A DNA stretch of 64,000 nt from Clavulina sp. PMI_390 (Eukaryota > Basidiomycota > Agaricomycetes > Cantharellales > Hydnaceae): contig WIDE01000001.1 in the NCBI GenBank assembly GCA_015039315.1, positions 638,981 to 702,980 on the forward strand. Direction: 5' to 3'. The notes under the pieces were generated by a model, which saw only the letters and a list, made by a program, of their open reading frames with translations, searched no databases and was not told where the DNA came from. A program made the position numbers and the translations under genes. Below, in pieces: positions 35,719-46,743 of the stretch (position 1 is its first letter; every line of letters starts with the position of its first letter).

Positions 35719-36227
35719 CCGAGTCTTGGCTGTATATTGTTGTACTTTTCTGCTCCTTGGAATACACATTGCTGCATTTTCTGGCTGCGTGGTAAAATCT
35801 GTTTGTTTGGACATGTATTGTTCACCGAGCTGAGCGGAGTTGATCCACCCTGGTTTAATCTCTGCGCCTCAGATCTTCCTGAGTTCCTTGGTTTGTATTG
35901 TTAACCAAGTCTCTGAATTCCAAGTATTGCTTTCTTCTCAACGATCCGCGATTGCGTCACATATCCAATATATCTCTACCTCTGTGTTACACTTGGGGCC
36001 GAGTGTACCACTTATTTGCCAACCCTGTAGGTGATTTTCCTTGGGCCAGATGAGTAAACCGTCGGGTACGGCCTCCTGATGTGCCGGCAGCGAGAACCCC
36101 ATATATAAACACCCACTCAAACACCAGCCACAACCATCTCACCCTCTTGACCACTTCCCAAACCTCACAACACGAAGTGCGTAACCGTGAGAGAGCCCAG
36201 TGACGCGTTACTGACTTACGAACTAGA
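35719..36227. promoter_or_regulatory. spacer between the two MaoC genes, with TATA box
   Basis: The spacer carries copy 1's 3' UTR, then a TATATAAA-type element (36102-36109) 119 bp before the copy 2 ATG. A likely 5'-UTR intron starts GTGCGT (about 36178) and ends one nt before the ATG at 36228. Confidence 0.5.
36102..36109 (+). promoter_or_regulatory. TATA box of MaoC copy 2
   Basis: TATATAAA stands within a clear core promoter position relative to the start at 36228. Copy 1 has no equally good TATA nearby. Confidence 0.5.
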
Positions 36228-37915
36228 ATGTCTGCCCAAGATCTTGAGAAGGTTGTAGGATACGAGTACCCTGCCATCCCGGTAAGAACGGATGCCTGCT
36301 CGAGATAGCGTAGCTCAATGAGCATCGTTGCTCTTTGGAATTCTCAAACAACCACTGGACCCACGCTAACTTGAATGTCTGCTGTGTTTGATTCGCTGGA
36401 TGACGTTCTTCCATGAACCCGCTCGGTCTATCATTCGGTGTTCTAGGTCGCTTGGACTACTCGCGATCTGCTCCTTTATGCCGTGGGTATTGGCGCCCGT
36501 AAGGACGAGTACAACATCGTATACGGTACGTTCTGCTTTTCGTACGAACACGAAGGCGTGGCTCAATAGCTTGCATCGACGACGACGAAACTGGCGCTCA
36601 TAGAACTGGGTATGTTGTATCTAAAGTCAATGAATGTACACACGGCTAATTATATCCCTGACACTCTTCTTGAACATAGACAAGAACTTCTCGGCCTTCC
36701 CTACCTTCCCAGTAGTCCTTTCCTTCAAGGGTACGCCACGTCGCTTGTACAAATGCGTCCTCTAGGCTCACCGCCGGCACAATTGTGTTCTAGGCAACTC
36801 CCCGGAGGTCGTTGACTTCGGGAAGCTTGTCACACAGGCACCTAAGACCCCTGGTCTTCCTGTATTCCCCCCAAGGTACGACTTCCGCTCAGACCTTCCA
36901 TTGGAGTGACTCACAGGCCCTCATCTTCCCTGTCCTCGGCTCTTCAGTGGTGTTGTGAGTGCTTCTTATCACAAATCTTACTAAGCTCCCGATATAACCT
37001 TCCTTCTTAATTTGTAGGTCCATGGGAGCCAATCTGTAGAGGTTTTCCGCCCAATCCCTCGGGCAAGTGGGGATGGATGGCAACTCAAGAGACGTATTGT
37101 TGGCATCAACGAGAACAGTAGGCACTGCCTTCGCATCTAGATGAAGGGTTGAACTAAATACTTTTGTTACAGAGAGCGGAGTTGTCGTCGAGACTGAGTC
37201 TGTCTTGGTGGACGCACAAGGCACGCCATACACCCGCATGACGGTGAGATTCCAACGATAGACCTCTCGAATCAAGCTGACGCCTAAAGACGCTCCCTCA
37301 AGGCCGCTATTTTCAATGTCAGGGCCAAGGTTACTGGCCAGAAGTTCTCCAAGTCGATCTCCAAGTCCCTCCAGCCATCCAAGGCAGTTGCCAAAGGCAC
37401 TCCTCCACAGTACACGTTCACGCAGACTATCACCGACGAGCAGGCTATCATTTACCGCCTCTCGGGCGACTATAACCCCTTGCACGTTGGTGAGTATTTG
37501 TCTTCCCGGGGCATTGCGATAGTTCCTTACTTCTATGTGTGGGACTTCAGATCCTGAGTTCGGAAAGAAGGTTGGCTTTGGAGGTGTCGTCCTTCACGGA
37601 CTGGGCTCGTACGGCGTCACGGCTCGCGGGCTCGTCCAGGCGATCGGCGGCGGAGACCCCAACTCTCTCAAGGCCATCAGCTCACGGTTCACTAGCCCCG
37701 TGAAGCTTGGAGGTCAGTAACGCGAACCTCCAGATTGCGGGTGTTGTTATTCATATTTCTTTTTAGACACTCTTGAGGTCCGCGCATGGGAGCTGGGCCC
37801 TGGTCCTGATGGATACACAGAGTTCGCCTTTGAGACGATGAATGTCACCAGTGGAAAGCCCTCCTTGGGTGGGGGAGTAGCGTATGTCAAGAAGGCGGCC
37901 AAGGGCAAGCTGTAA
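36228..37915 (+). CDS. MaoC-type enoyl-CoA hydratase 2, copy 2, ends in GKL
   Basis: Tandem paralogue of the preceding gene with the same order of blocks (VAWTTRDLLLYAVGIGARKD, SAFPTFPVVLSFKG, LSGDYNPLHVD, GFGGVVLHGLGSYG) and matching intron positions. Whole stretches, such as AIGGGDPNSLKAISSRFTSP, are identical. The catalytic Asp, Asn and His are kept, so it should be active as hydratase 2. Its last residues are AAKGKL, so the canonical SKL is replaced by GKL. GKL is at best a weak PTS1, which suggests this copy may be partly or wholly cytosolic. About 305 residues. It most likely arose by local duplication. Confidence 0.88.
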
Positions 37916-38158
37916 TATGTAGCTTTTCATGTACCCATACGACTCGGAATATCATAAAATATGCATCTGAGATTATATCTTGCGATCAATGAGGATTCCG
38001 CTGGATGGAATATTCCTTCAGGATCCAAGAGGGTAGCAATTGAGTTGAGCCGAGCTTTATTTGGCCGTGTTTGTCCGCTTAGCACACACCTTCTCACCCA
38101 TTGCGTTGCTGGCAAGTGTAGTGCCAGCGCAATCGAAACACTCCTTCACTCGTCCACC

Positions 38159-40066
38159 ATGAGCGGTTGTGAGTATCTTTCCTGCTCTTCAGCGTGCTGT
38201 GGACCTCTTCTGTTACTCTTTAGCCGCGGCTAGCGAAAGAAACAGCTGAGGCCCCACATTTTGCTTCGCGCACGCGACAAAGTTTCTACAGTCTTGAATT
38301 CTCTTGTCCCCCGTCGCTAATGCTCTCCAAATCTTTCACAGTTCGCTTCCTTAACCTAGTCCGGCCTTTCCTGCCATTCCTCCCTGAAGTTTCCTCTCCT
38401 GAGCGAAAAGTACGTGCTTGTAGTGACGACACGTAGGCTGGTATGCATATGCTAACATTCCCCACGTTTCAAGGTCCCCTTCATCCAAAAAGTATCATGG
38501 ACGGCTGTAACACTCCTCATCTTCTTGGTGTGCAGCCAAGTTCCGCTATACGGCATCATGTCGTCGGACTCGTCAGATCCTCTCTACTGGATGCGTGTCA
38601 TCCTGGCTTCTAACCGGGGTACCCTCATGGAGCTTGGAATCAGTCCTATCATCACCTCGGGCATGATTATGCAGCTGCTGGCCGGTGCAAACTTGATTGA
38701 GATTGATTTCAGCTTGAAGGAGGACCGCGCTCTGTTCGGTGCTGCTCAAAAATGTGAGCATTGATTCTTTCATACTCTCCAAGCAAGTTTATGTATGCTC
38801 AATCTACCTATTAGTGTTTGCCATGATCATCTCGCTTGGTCAGGCTACCGTCTATGTCTTGACTGGCCTATACGGTCAGCCCAAGGATCTCGGCGCTGGT
38901 GTTTGCCTGCTGCTCATCCTTCAGCTCGTCTTCGCTGCTCTCCTCGTCATTCTTCTTGATGAGCTGTTGCAGAAGGGCTACGGCTTGGGCTCTGGTATCT
39001 CCCTCTTCATTGCCACCAACATTTGCGAGTCCATCATCTGGAAGGCGTTCAGCCCCACGACTGTCAACACTGGTCGTGGGCCTGAGTTCGAGGGTGCTGT
39101 GATCGCTCTCTTCCACCTCCTCTTCAGCTGGAACGACAAGAGCCGCGCGCTGAAGGAGGCTTTCTGGAGGGACCGTCTCCCCAACATCTCGAACATCCTC
39201 GCGACTGTTGTTGTCTTCGCTGCCGTCATCTACCTCCAGGGCTTCCGCATTGAGATCCCTATCAAGAGCAACCGATTCCGTGGCCAGCGTGCTGCCTATC
39301 CCGTCAAGCTCTTCTACACCAGCAACATGCCCATTATGTTGCAGAGCGCCCTTACTTCCAATGTCTTCATCCTCAGCCAAATGCTGTACAACCGTTTCCC
39401 CGATAACCTTTTGGTTCGCCTTCTTGGTGTTTGGGAGGTGAGTAATGCCCACGCTTTTCATATCTCAGCTGGGCTAACGATATGTCTAGCCTTTCGAAGA
39501 GTCAGCTCAATTGGCCGCCAAGTCGGGTATTGCTTACTATATGTCTGCCCCCCGTACCGCGACTGCCGCTCTCAAGGATCCTATCCACGCTACGATCTAC
39601 ATTCTATTCATGGTCTTGGCTTGTGCCTTGTTCTCGAAGACTTGGATCGAAGTCTCTGGATCTGGCCCTCGTGACGTCGCCAAGCAGCTGAAAGAGCAAC
39701 AAATGGTCAGTTGATATACACCGATTCACTTTCCCCAGATTTTCTGACTCTCTCTCATGTCTCGGTCTAGGTTATTGCCGGTCACCGTGAGGGTAGCATG
39801 TACAAGGAGCTCAAGCACGCCATCCCCACTGCTGCCTTCACTGGTGGAGCTATCCTTGGACTTTTGTCTGTCGCTGCTGACCTCATGGGTGCATTGGGTA
39901 GCGGGACTGGAATCCTCATGGCCGTTACCATCATCTACAGCTGTACGTCATTCTGCTTGATTCTCATGCTCGCCTCGTGGCTCACTATATGGTTTGTGTA
40001 GACTGGGAGATCGGTATGCGCGAGTCTGGTGGACCTGAGATGCAAGCCTTCGGGGATCTCCTATAA
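38159..40066 (+). CDS. SEC61: Sec61 alpha, ER protein translocation channel
   Basis: Core subunit of the Sec61 translocon that moves nascent proteins into the ER. The first exon is only ATGAGCGGTT (38159-38168). After an intron the canonical start [20 protein letters not shown].. follows. Further signatures are [79 protein letters not shown] and [15 protein letters not shown]. Ten transmembrane helices are expected in about 478 residues, the normal size. The C-terminus [21 protein letters not shown] is in a separate last exon after a short intron (donor in the IIYS codons). The annotation is certain for the family and complete. Confidence 0.96.
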
Positions 40067-42683
40067 GAGATCGTCGGTTTCCCATTTGTGGAAGATCAAC
40101 GTCCAGCGGTGTGGATGACCTTAATTGGGCGTGGTCTCTCCTCGGGACCAAAACTTGGTTCGCGCCGAATCGGCTGGGGTGTTGAGTTGGTGTGTAATTA
40201 GTCTATACCAGCCAGTCGCATGTTACCGAGCTTGCCTATCGAGTTGTATCTTATATTTCTCCTGGAATTCCGGCGTGCCTCATGGTATTCCCTTGTGATC
40301 GTTGTCAGTTAGTTGTTCAGCATGAGTGCAGATGAATTTGTGTGCAGTTGAACCGACACCGCCACCCGACTTGAGAGCGCCTCATTCAGGCCTCTCTGTA
40401 ATCGTCCATTCTGACAAATTGCATATCACAACAATTAATTATTTAAACAGCAGGCTGTCCCTGCAGAAGGTTTTTTCCGAATGCGAGCTCTCGAAACTAT
40501 AGAAACTTCTGCAATTGCTGGAACAAAGACAACTCGCGTAGGCCATGCTAGCTCTCCATGATGCAGACACACTGTAATCAAGATTTACTTTGTGATCTAG
40601 CCATTGAATTGGAAGCTCCGTTGCTCTCTATCTATTTGACACTCTTTTACCTTCCCAGCACCTCGGTTCGGGCGCATCGGAGGTGCCAAGGAGCTGGGTT
40701 CTGGCGTGGAGGATCTGTCTATATTTGCTGGCGTCACGACTCCCTGACATATTTAGTTCGTGGCACAAATTTGCGCCTTTTCTACTTGAATCTCCCGAGG
40801 ACTGGATTAGACGATGATAGGAGGATGGAGGCGCCGGCGGCTGCTGGGACTTCCGATGTTAGAGGCGCCCGTCCTGGGATCTCGTCACTATCTCAGATTG
40901 AGTGTGTGGGTTGAGACATGAGATAAATGAACTCGCTCCCTCCACTCAGACGTACTTCGAGGCTTTCTGGGGAACGACTACATCCGCAGATAATTTCGGG
41001 AGTTTTTCTACGTACGCGTCTCATGATTGGCGGTGGGCGATGGTGCCTAGGCAAGGCGAAAAAAGGAAAATAGTGTTGTGCTGGCGTGCGGCAAGGATAA
41101 TCCCGAATCCAAGGCCGTGTTATGATGTTCCGAGTCGGATGATTTAACGAGCTAGATCTGGGCAGGTGACTGGCCACCACGCCTCACCAGCGTCTCTTTG
41201 GGGATGTAGGTTACGATCGATTTATTTCCCTCCCGCCCACAGGTCGTCCCGACATCTTGGATCTGCCTCCTAGAGGCGGACCGACATCTTGAAGCGATGG
41301 ATCTCGTCGCGTTTGCTGTGTGTGCCTGTCATTGGGGCCGATGGATACCAGAGCAACGATTGTGAAAAAGCGCTCCCTCGGAATGGTTTACCCAACGGGG
41401 GGAGCAATTGATGCAACCGGACATTAGCGGCGCAATCAATCTTGTCTGGCGGAAGGTTTTGGCTTGCATGTAGCCGTGCATCACCGCAATGCCCTCAGAA
41501 GCAGCAGCCGACCCCGCGTTGACATCATATCTGAAACTGTTTGCGTTGCACGCTGCCTGCCAGAATGTTCGGCCAGGCAAAGCTGCTGATTTGGTGTGCC
41601 CCCACCCGCGCGGCACGGCGGCCAAGCCCGAGGGGGAGGATGTATCTAGCGGATTCAAACGCTGACTGTGCACGTCACATTTCCCTGCCAAAGAAACCCT
41701 AATGTGAAGAACCATCGATGCTTCCATCTCCCAGCGCGTCGGGTTGGGCAAAATAATTAGCAAAGGCCAGAAAAGGTGAGGTGGCTCGTAAATCCGTTAA
41801 ATCGCGCTGCTAGCGGAATGTGGTAGTCAGCATGATCGCTTATAGTTAAGGGGTTGGTCTTCAGCCCTCGCTATCTTAGCGAGGATGAATCATCATCATC
41901 ATCATCAAGAAGTCTTCATTTTGCGTGGAGAGAGACAACGAGAAAGAAAGAATCCACCTCAGGCGCATGTGTGGAGAAACACCGGATTGGGACAAGCAGC
42001 CGGTCAAGTGGCTTGAGAAGTTGGCAAGGCCAGAACGACGACGGATGAGAAATGTGAGCCGTCACCGGCTCGGGCTTGTGATTGGGGCTGTGGATTTTAT
42101 TTTATTTTATATCAAAAAATTGGGATTGGAAGCCCCTGTGCAAGAGAGAGGGGATCTGCCGACGAAGCTCACGTGCAAGGCAAGGCCTCTACTCAGTTGG
42201 TGTCATATTATATCAATTAGGTATCTCACTGCACGTCTCAAATCAATTGGAGCATTATTGAGGATTCTCGAACATATCCTCAGTCCCCAAGGTACAATAC
42301 TAAAGGGGGTAAGCGGCCACGACGAGTGAAGAGAGAGGGGGGAAGCAACGCAAAACGAATCGATCAATGACAGCATCAATGATAGGCAACGGCAAATCCA
42401 GCTGCCCTTCGTGGATTGATTGTCTGAAGCGGGCAAGACGAGTGCAGGACATTCCGAGTCCCGACACCTCGGGACGATCTGAATCTGTGTGCGATGTACT
42501 ATAGTGGTAACCTTACGGCACCCACCCCTTGAATCTCGCAGATAGCAATGATATTCAAACTACAACACACAGCACGGAAGTGGCGCGCGGACCAACGGAG
42601 GCCGATTCCTTTCCAGGGTTTTTTCTGACAGCGTGCCCGTGCTGTACCCGACACCCGTCACAAACTAATACTCCCTTCCGTCA
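40067..42683. other. 2.6-kb gene-free stretch upstream of the velvet gene
   Basis: The longest gap in the window. No frame reads like a known protein. The longest (41329-41763 minus, 144 codons; 41925-42329 plus, 134 codons) lack recognisable domains or good splice context. It contains an (ATC)n microsatellite at 41886-41908 and AT-rich patches (42095-42112, TTTTATTTTATTTTATAT). It may be a long regulatory region or 5' leader of the velvet gene, or hold a non-coding RNA. Confidence 0.4.
41886..41908 (+). repeat. (ATC)n trinucleotide microsatellite
   Basis: About seven ATC units, imperfect at the start. Likely polymorphic; no function implied. Confidence 0.6.
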
Positions 42684-44001
42684 ATGTCTCTCGCTAAACA
42701 CCACAGCAGTCTCCGAATGCAAGACGAATCTGGGATTGGCAAGTACATCCAGTACGATGCTGGGCCCTTCGCTGGCCGATGTGTGAGGTATTATCGCATT
42801 GCTCGTCCTCTGCTCGTCTCGCTCTTGCACGTCCTTGCCTCAAGCTCCAACTTGCCTGTATCTTCCACAGATCGTCACTTCAAGCGTACCAAAAGCCAGA
42901 TCTTGGACGCAAGTGCGTCTAACTCTCTACTTCTTGTCCCTGTTCCTTGCACCTCATCGTTCCCCAAACCCCCCGTCGTAGATTCGCAAAACGGGACCGC
43001 AGACCCCTCGATCCACCACCCGTCATCAGGCTGCGGATGTACGAGCTCCTCAATGCAGGAACACCAAACCAAAGAGAAATAGAAATACCAGCAGAGTGCG
43101 TTATGAGTCCCTTTTGCCCAATGGGACCGTACCTATCTACGCCACGCTTCGTTCGTCCTAATACTCAAACTCTTTGATTCTTATGATGAATAGAGACATA
43201 GACATCTCTGGGCTAGTAGCTCATGTCGATCTTTTCGCTGTTGAACCTTCACCTCCCCCTACATCAGTACCCCAGCCACCCTTGATTCCCACTGCATCAG
43301 CCGAAACACCTCTCGAACAGAAACCTCTATCCAACATCACCTCCTCAGCAGAATGCTCAGTGCCAGATCGACCGCTTGCATCAAGCCATCCCCCACCTGG
43401 AAATGCTACTTTAGTATCCAGTGTGCTCTTTGGGTCCTCCTTCGTACATGGCGTTCAAATGGATTGGCGAGGGGAACCCGTCGTCTTCTTTGTCTTCTCC
43501 GACCTCAGCGTCCGCTCAGAGGGTTCATTTTATATGCGCTACCGATGTTTTGATTTATTCAGGTGCGTATTGAGTCATTAATGAAGACTCAGGCTTCATC
43601 CCGCGTAGCCCATCCTATTCTGATCCAGCGTATGTCGACTACATAGCCGGACTGCAGGTACAAATGATGTCCCCGTGGCCGCCGAACTGTTCAGTGCAAC
43701 ATTCTTGATATACTCCACGAAAGAGTGAGTTGTTGACGTTGGACTCAAATCTCATGGAGCCACCATTACTCCACTACTGACGTCTGGTTTGCCAAACACT
43801 TTGTTCTCTTCTCTACTGTTTAGATTCCCTGGGCTGCAGGCTTCAACAGCCCTCACAAAGCATCTTTCAAGGTGGGGAGTTCGCGTGAACCTTCGTGAGA
43901 ACGATAGGAGAAAGCCCTTGGACGACTCGAGCGACGAGGACGATCCTCTGGATGGCGCATCCCAACTGCCAAAAAAGCGTCAACGGAGCCCCGGTCACTA
44001 A
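42684..44001 (+). CDS. velvet-domain transcriptional regulator
   Basis: Exons 42684-42787, 42871-42912, 42982-43095, 43194-43562, 43647-43724 and 43824-44001 sum to 885 nt, 294 residues. The velvet domain, which binds DNA and heterodimerises in light- and development-responsive complexes, is spread over all exons: IQYDAGPFAGRCVR, QKPDLGRKFAKRDRRPLDPP then VIRLRMYELL, a Pro/Ser-rich insert of about 65 residues, SSVLFGSSFVHGV and VVFFVFSDLSVRSEGSFYMR, then FSATFLIYSTKEFPGLQAST. A short acidic/basic tail (DDSSDEDDP..KKRQRS) looks like a nuclear signal. The arrangement (domain start at the N-terminus, internal insert) is closer to VelB/VosA types than to long VeA, but the exact class is not assigned. 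It could regulate fruiting, sporulation or secondary metabolism. Confidence 0.88.
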
Positions 44002-44263
44002 TAATTACCCCAATAATGGCGCACCATCTCACGATCCTCACGTCAGCACACAGACGATTCTCGGATGATGATCCACGTCCTTCTGTTCTCGCGATCCCTA
44101 TCTCAGTTACCCCTTCCGCCCTACTCTTTAGCCTAGCCCCTTTGCCGTTCATCCGAGCCTCCTGCGAGGTTCGATAATCTTTGCACTTTGTCTCTTTCTT
44201 CCACACGTTACTTCATGGACCACACACAAGTCAATTCCCTCTTCAGCTTGCAAATCCTCCGCC

Positions 44264-44657
44264 ATGGCCGGTGCTGACGGTATGCTCCCACATCTTCCCT
44301 TCTTTCTGAATTCAAACACCCAACGGCCCACTATCGACGCAGCGCTTCGTTACCACTCCCTATTCAGAAGCTGGATTATTCACATCAGATTTTATCGAAC
44401 GGGATGTCTGCAGTTCCTCCTTTCTCTGTCTTGCAGCTGTTCCACCCCTAGCACGGAATAGTCGCCGGTTGCTTGCGGATGCGATTGCCCCTCCACCTGA
44501 CATGCGAAGAGGAGGGGCTTCGCCATAGCACTCGGTGCTGTGTGTGAGTCGTGATGAAGCTGATGCTGATCTGGACACGATCGCCCTGCCGTCGCCGCCT
44601 CGGGCAGCGCCACCCTCCTTGACGCCCAAACGCCCTGAGCAGCCCCCTTCACTGTGA
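44264..44657 (+). CDS. possible small gene with an in-frame TAG (uncertain)
   Basis: An ATG at 44264 (MAGAD) leads to a GTATGC donor after 16 nt. A good acceptor at 44367 (or the stronger CTTGCAG at 44430-44436) restores the same frame: ..AVPPLARNSRRLLADAIAPP.., then TAG at 44526-44528. The same frame is open again up to TGA at 44655-44657, reading ..RDEADADLDTIALPSPPRA.., with a Pro-rich, protein-like composition. Either a 58-residue protein ends at the TAG, or the downstream part is joined by an intron I have not located, or the gene is broken. I do not recognise it. Confidence 0.25.
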
Positions 44658-45000
44658 GACGAACTAGATCGTGCACGGTTGCTAAAACAACAGCCCCCAC
44701 CGTGAAGCAGAGCGTGAAAGAAATAAGCTGTGGTAGTACTACAGATGATCATTTGAGGTGTGCTAACGCTACAGTGCAATGTGTGCTACCCATGAACGGT
44801 GGCGATGACTACGACTACATATGCGCAAAATCCGAAGCGTGTTGGCACGCAGGGCTAGAGACAGGGATAACAGACAACGTGGGCGACAGCGGAGGTGGTA
44901 TCTATGATGCGGTTGAAGAAACATTAGGGACGGATCACGACACGTACCAATTCGCTTCTCTTACCGAAAGCATTTGCAAAATAGATAAACGAAAACTCAA
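44658..45000. other. short intergenic stretch
   Basis: A 125-codon plus frame (44654-45031) crosses here, but it has no recognisable feature and is probably chance. Nothing else is visible. Confidence 0.25.
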
Positions 45001-46539
45001 TCAAGCTAGTAGAATAGGCGTTCCCAGCTGATCAACATACAATAGTGTGGCAGCCTCTAGGATCTTGGCGTTTCCACTGTTGACCTTGTCACCAACCTGA
45101 GAACGGTGTGGGCGGATCTGCCCCAAGAGGGTCCGGATACGCAGAGCATACTTGCCCTCACACCGAATCTTCAGCCATTCCTGAGGCTCATTCGATGGTA
45201 AAGCCGCCACATTGGCCTGAGAGGTCCGGCTGTGAATAGCCTCGGCGACCGGGGGAGGATGTCCCTCACCTAGCCCGCGGCCAGAGCAGTCTATTTGGCT
45301 CTCAAGAGAGATACCGATAGGCCCAAGGGTGCCGGCCTTTCGGATCGTCACAATATTATTCCATAGCATGATAAGGCCAGGCCCTGTCCAGTGTATTGTA
45401 CGAGCAAAGTTTGCATCCCGGTCCGAGCTGAGTTCGACAGCATTTTCCCTGGCCAACCGGCCAGAAGAAGCGCGTGGGTGGAACGAAGTTCCGTTCACAG
45501 GGATAATCCAAGCACCGTATGCATTTGGGCCGTTCCATCGTACTGGCGGTGAGGGAGGGTTGAAGATGGACAGTGCGGAGACAGTTGCGGGCTGATTGAC
45601 TTCTTGAAACGGCTCAAACTCCTTGATGCGATTCATAATATCCGCACGTAATGGCTTGAGGTTACGCGTGGTCGGCCACGACTTCGAATAAGGCTGGAGG
45701 GGTCGCACTTCCATCAACAAATTGCAAACACGACAATAATGCGCACAACGTACTGAGGAGATAAATAATCTGGCGGACACATATCGTCGATTCTTAATGC
45801 GAGTGTCTTCTAGAATATCGTTAGGGTATGAAGGGTGCTGTGCGAGGATGGGTGGATGGCGTTTTTTGGGGCCACCGGAGGTTCGAGCAAGTTTTGCCGG
45901 CGTATCTGGATCGGGCGTTCGGCTGCGCTTTCGCGGTGAGCACCCGATGCTGCGTTTATTGCTCAGGTCCTGTGGTTTCTCAGGAGAGGAGGCGCCAGAG
46001 ACCAGGATGGTGGAAGGCATCAACGTGGAGGCTGGCTTGGGAATGCCAGAAACAAACTCTGGGAGATCGTTGGTCTCCACCATTTCATCGATTCTATATG
46101 CTGTACCCCACGCAGGAATATCTTTATGGACGTTCATGGCAAGTCGCGTACGGGGTATCTTGGGAGGCCGAGTTGCGTACACCCATGAGGTCAGATCGTC
46201 ACCTAAACGCGAAGGTGAGGCGGATTCCTCGGGACGAGGGTTTTTATGCATCGTAAACTCACGTGGTTTGCTTGCATTGCCATCTACTTTGAGTAATCCT
46301 GCCTCAATGTTTCGCCACCCATGTTCATCTGAGACATTAGTAACCAGGACGGTTGCAAGACGAATAGACGCGTCAGGGGACCCAGTGGGTTCATCTCCTC
46401 TCTTAAGGGTGTGTGCGACCACCGAACGCATGCATCGACTTGAGATGATTGGAGTGAGGGTGACACAAAAGGGCTTTGTGCACACACTAACAGGCGCAAA
46501 CAACCAATAGTGACTCATTGCGTGCGAAGATTTGCCCAC
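45001..46539 (-). CDS. unrecognised protein, 512-codon uninterrupted frame
   Basis: A minus-strand frame stays open for 512 codons. The first ATG is at 46539, and the ATG at 46428 (MRSVVAHTLKRGDEPTG) is a plausible alternative start. The middle is basic and Ser/Pro-rich with SPRKRSRTPDPDTPAKLA, a likely nuclear signal. A Cys/His cluster follows (CAHYCRVC), which could bind a metal. The C-terminal half has an ordered feel (VRWNGPNAYGAWIIPVNGTS, HWTGPGLIMLWNNIVTIRKA, QEWLKIRCEGKYALRIRTLL). I do not know the family. It is the longest unbroken reading frame here without clear introns in an intron-rich region. It is downstream of Mpv17 on the same strand. Confidence 0.5.
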   Translation of the reverse strand: MGKSSHAMSHYWLFAPVSVCTKPFCVTLTPIISSRCMRSVVAHTLKRGDEPTGSPDASIRLATVLVTNVSDEHGWRNIEAGLLKVDGNASKPREFTMHKNPRPEESASPSRLGDDLTSWVYATRPPKIPRTRLAMNVHKDIPAWGTAYRIDEMVETNDLPEFVSGIPKPASTLMPSTILVSGASSPEKPQDLSNKRSIGCSPRKRSRTPDPDTPAKLARTSGGPKKRHPPILAQHPSYPNDILEDTRIKNRRYVSARLFISSVRCAHYCRVCNLLMEVRPLQPYSKSWPTTRNLKPLRADIMNRIKEFEPFQEVNQPATVSALSIFNPPSPPVRWNGPNAYGAWIIPVNGTSFHPRASSGRLARENAVELSSDRDANFARTIHWTGPGLIMLWNNIVTIRKAGTLGPIGISLESQIDCSGRGLGEGHPPPVAEAIHSRTSQANVAALPSNEPQEWLKIRCEGKYALRIRTLLGQIRPHRSQVGDKVNSGNAKILEAATLLYVDQLGTPILLA

Positions 46540-46743
46540 AGCATACTCCTCTAATCATAAACACCCAGCAAAGCCAGGGCCTGGCTCTAATGTCGAGCTG
46601 AAAATGGTCTAAGTACGAAGGATATAGGAAGAGGTAGTAGGGAACGGTTCGGAAGAGGGAAGGAATGGACAGATCTGGGGAGATGGGTTTTATCATTGCT
46701 TGGGAATCAGAGGACGGGGGAAGATCGTGAGATACGAGAGAAA

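Noticed and set aside
33963..37915. Secondary-metabolite or degradation gene cluster around the MaoC pair
   Set aside because: Neighbours are a secreted protease and Sec61; there is no PKS, NRPS, P450 or acyl-CoA enzyme set.
45797..46510. 237-codon plus-strand frame
   Set aside because: Antisense to the 512-codon minus frame, which has the better coding character (nuclear-type basic patch, Cys cluster, ordered tail).
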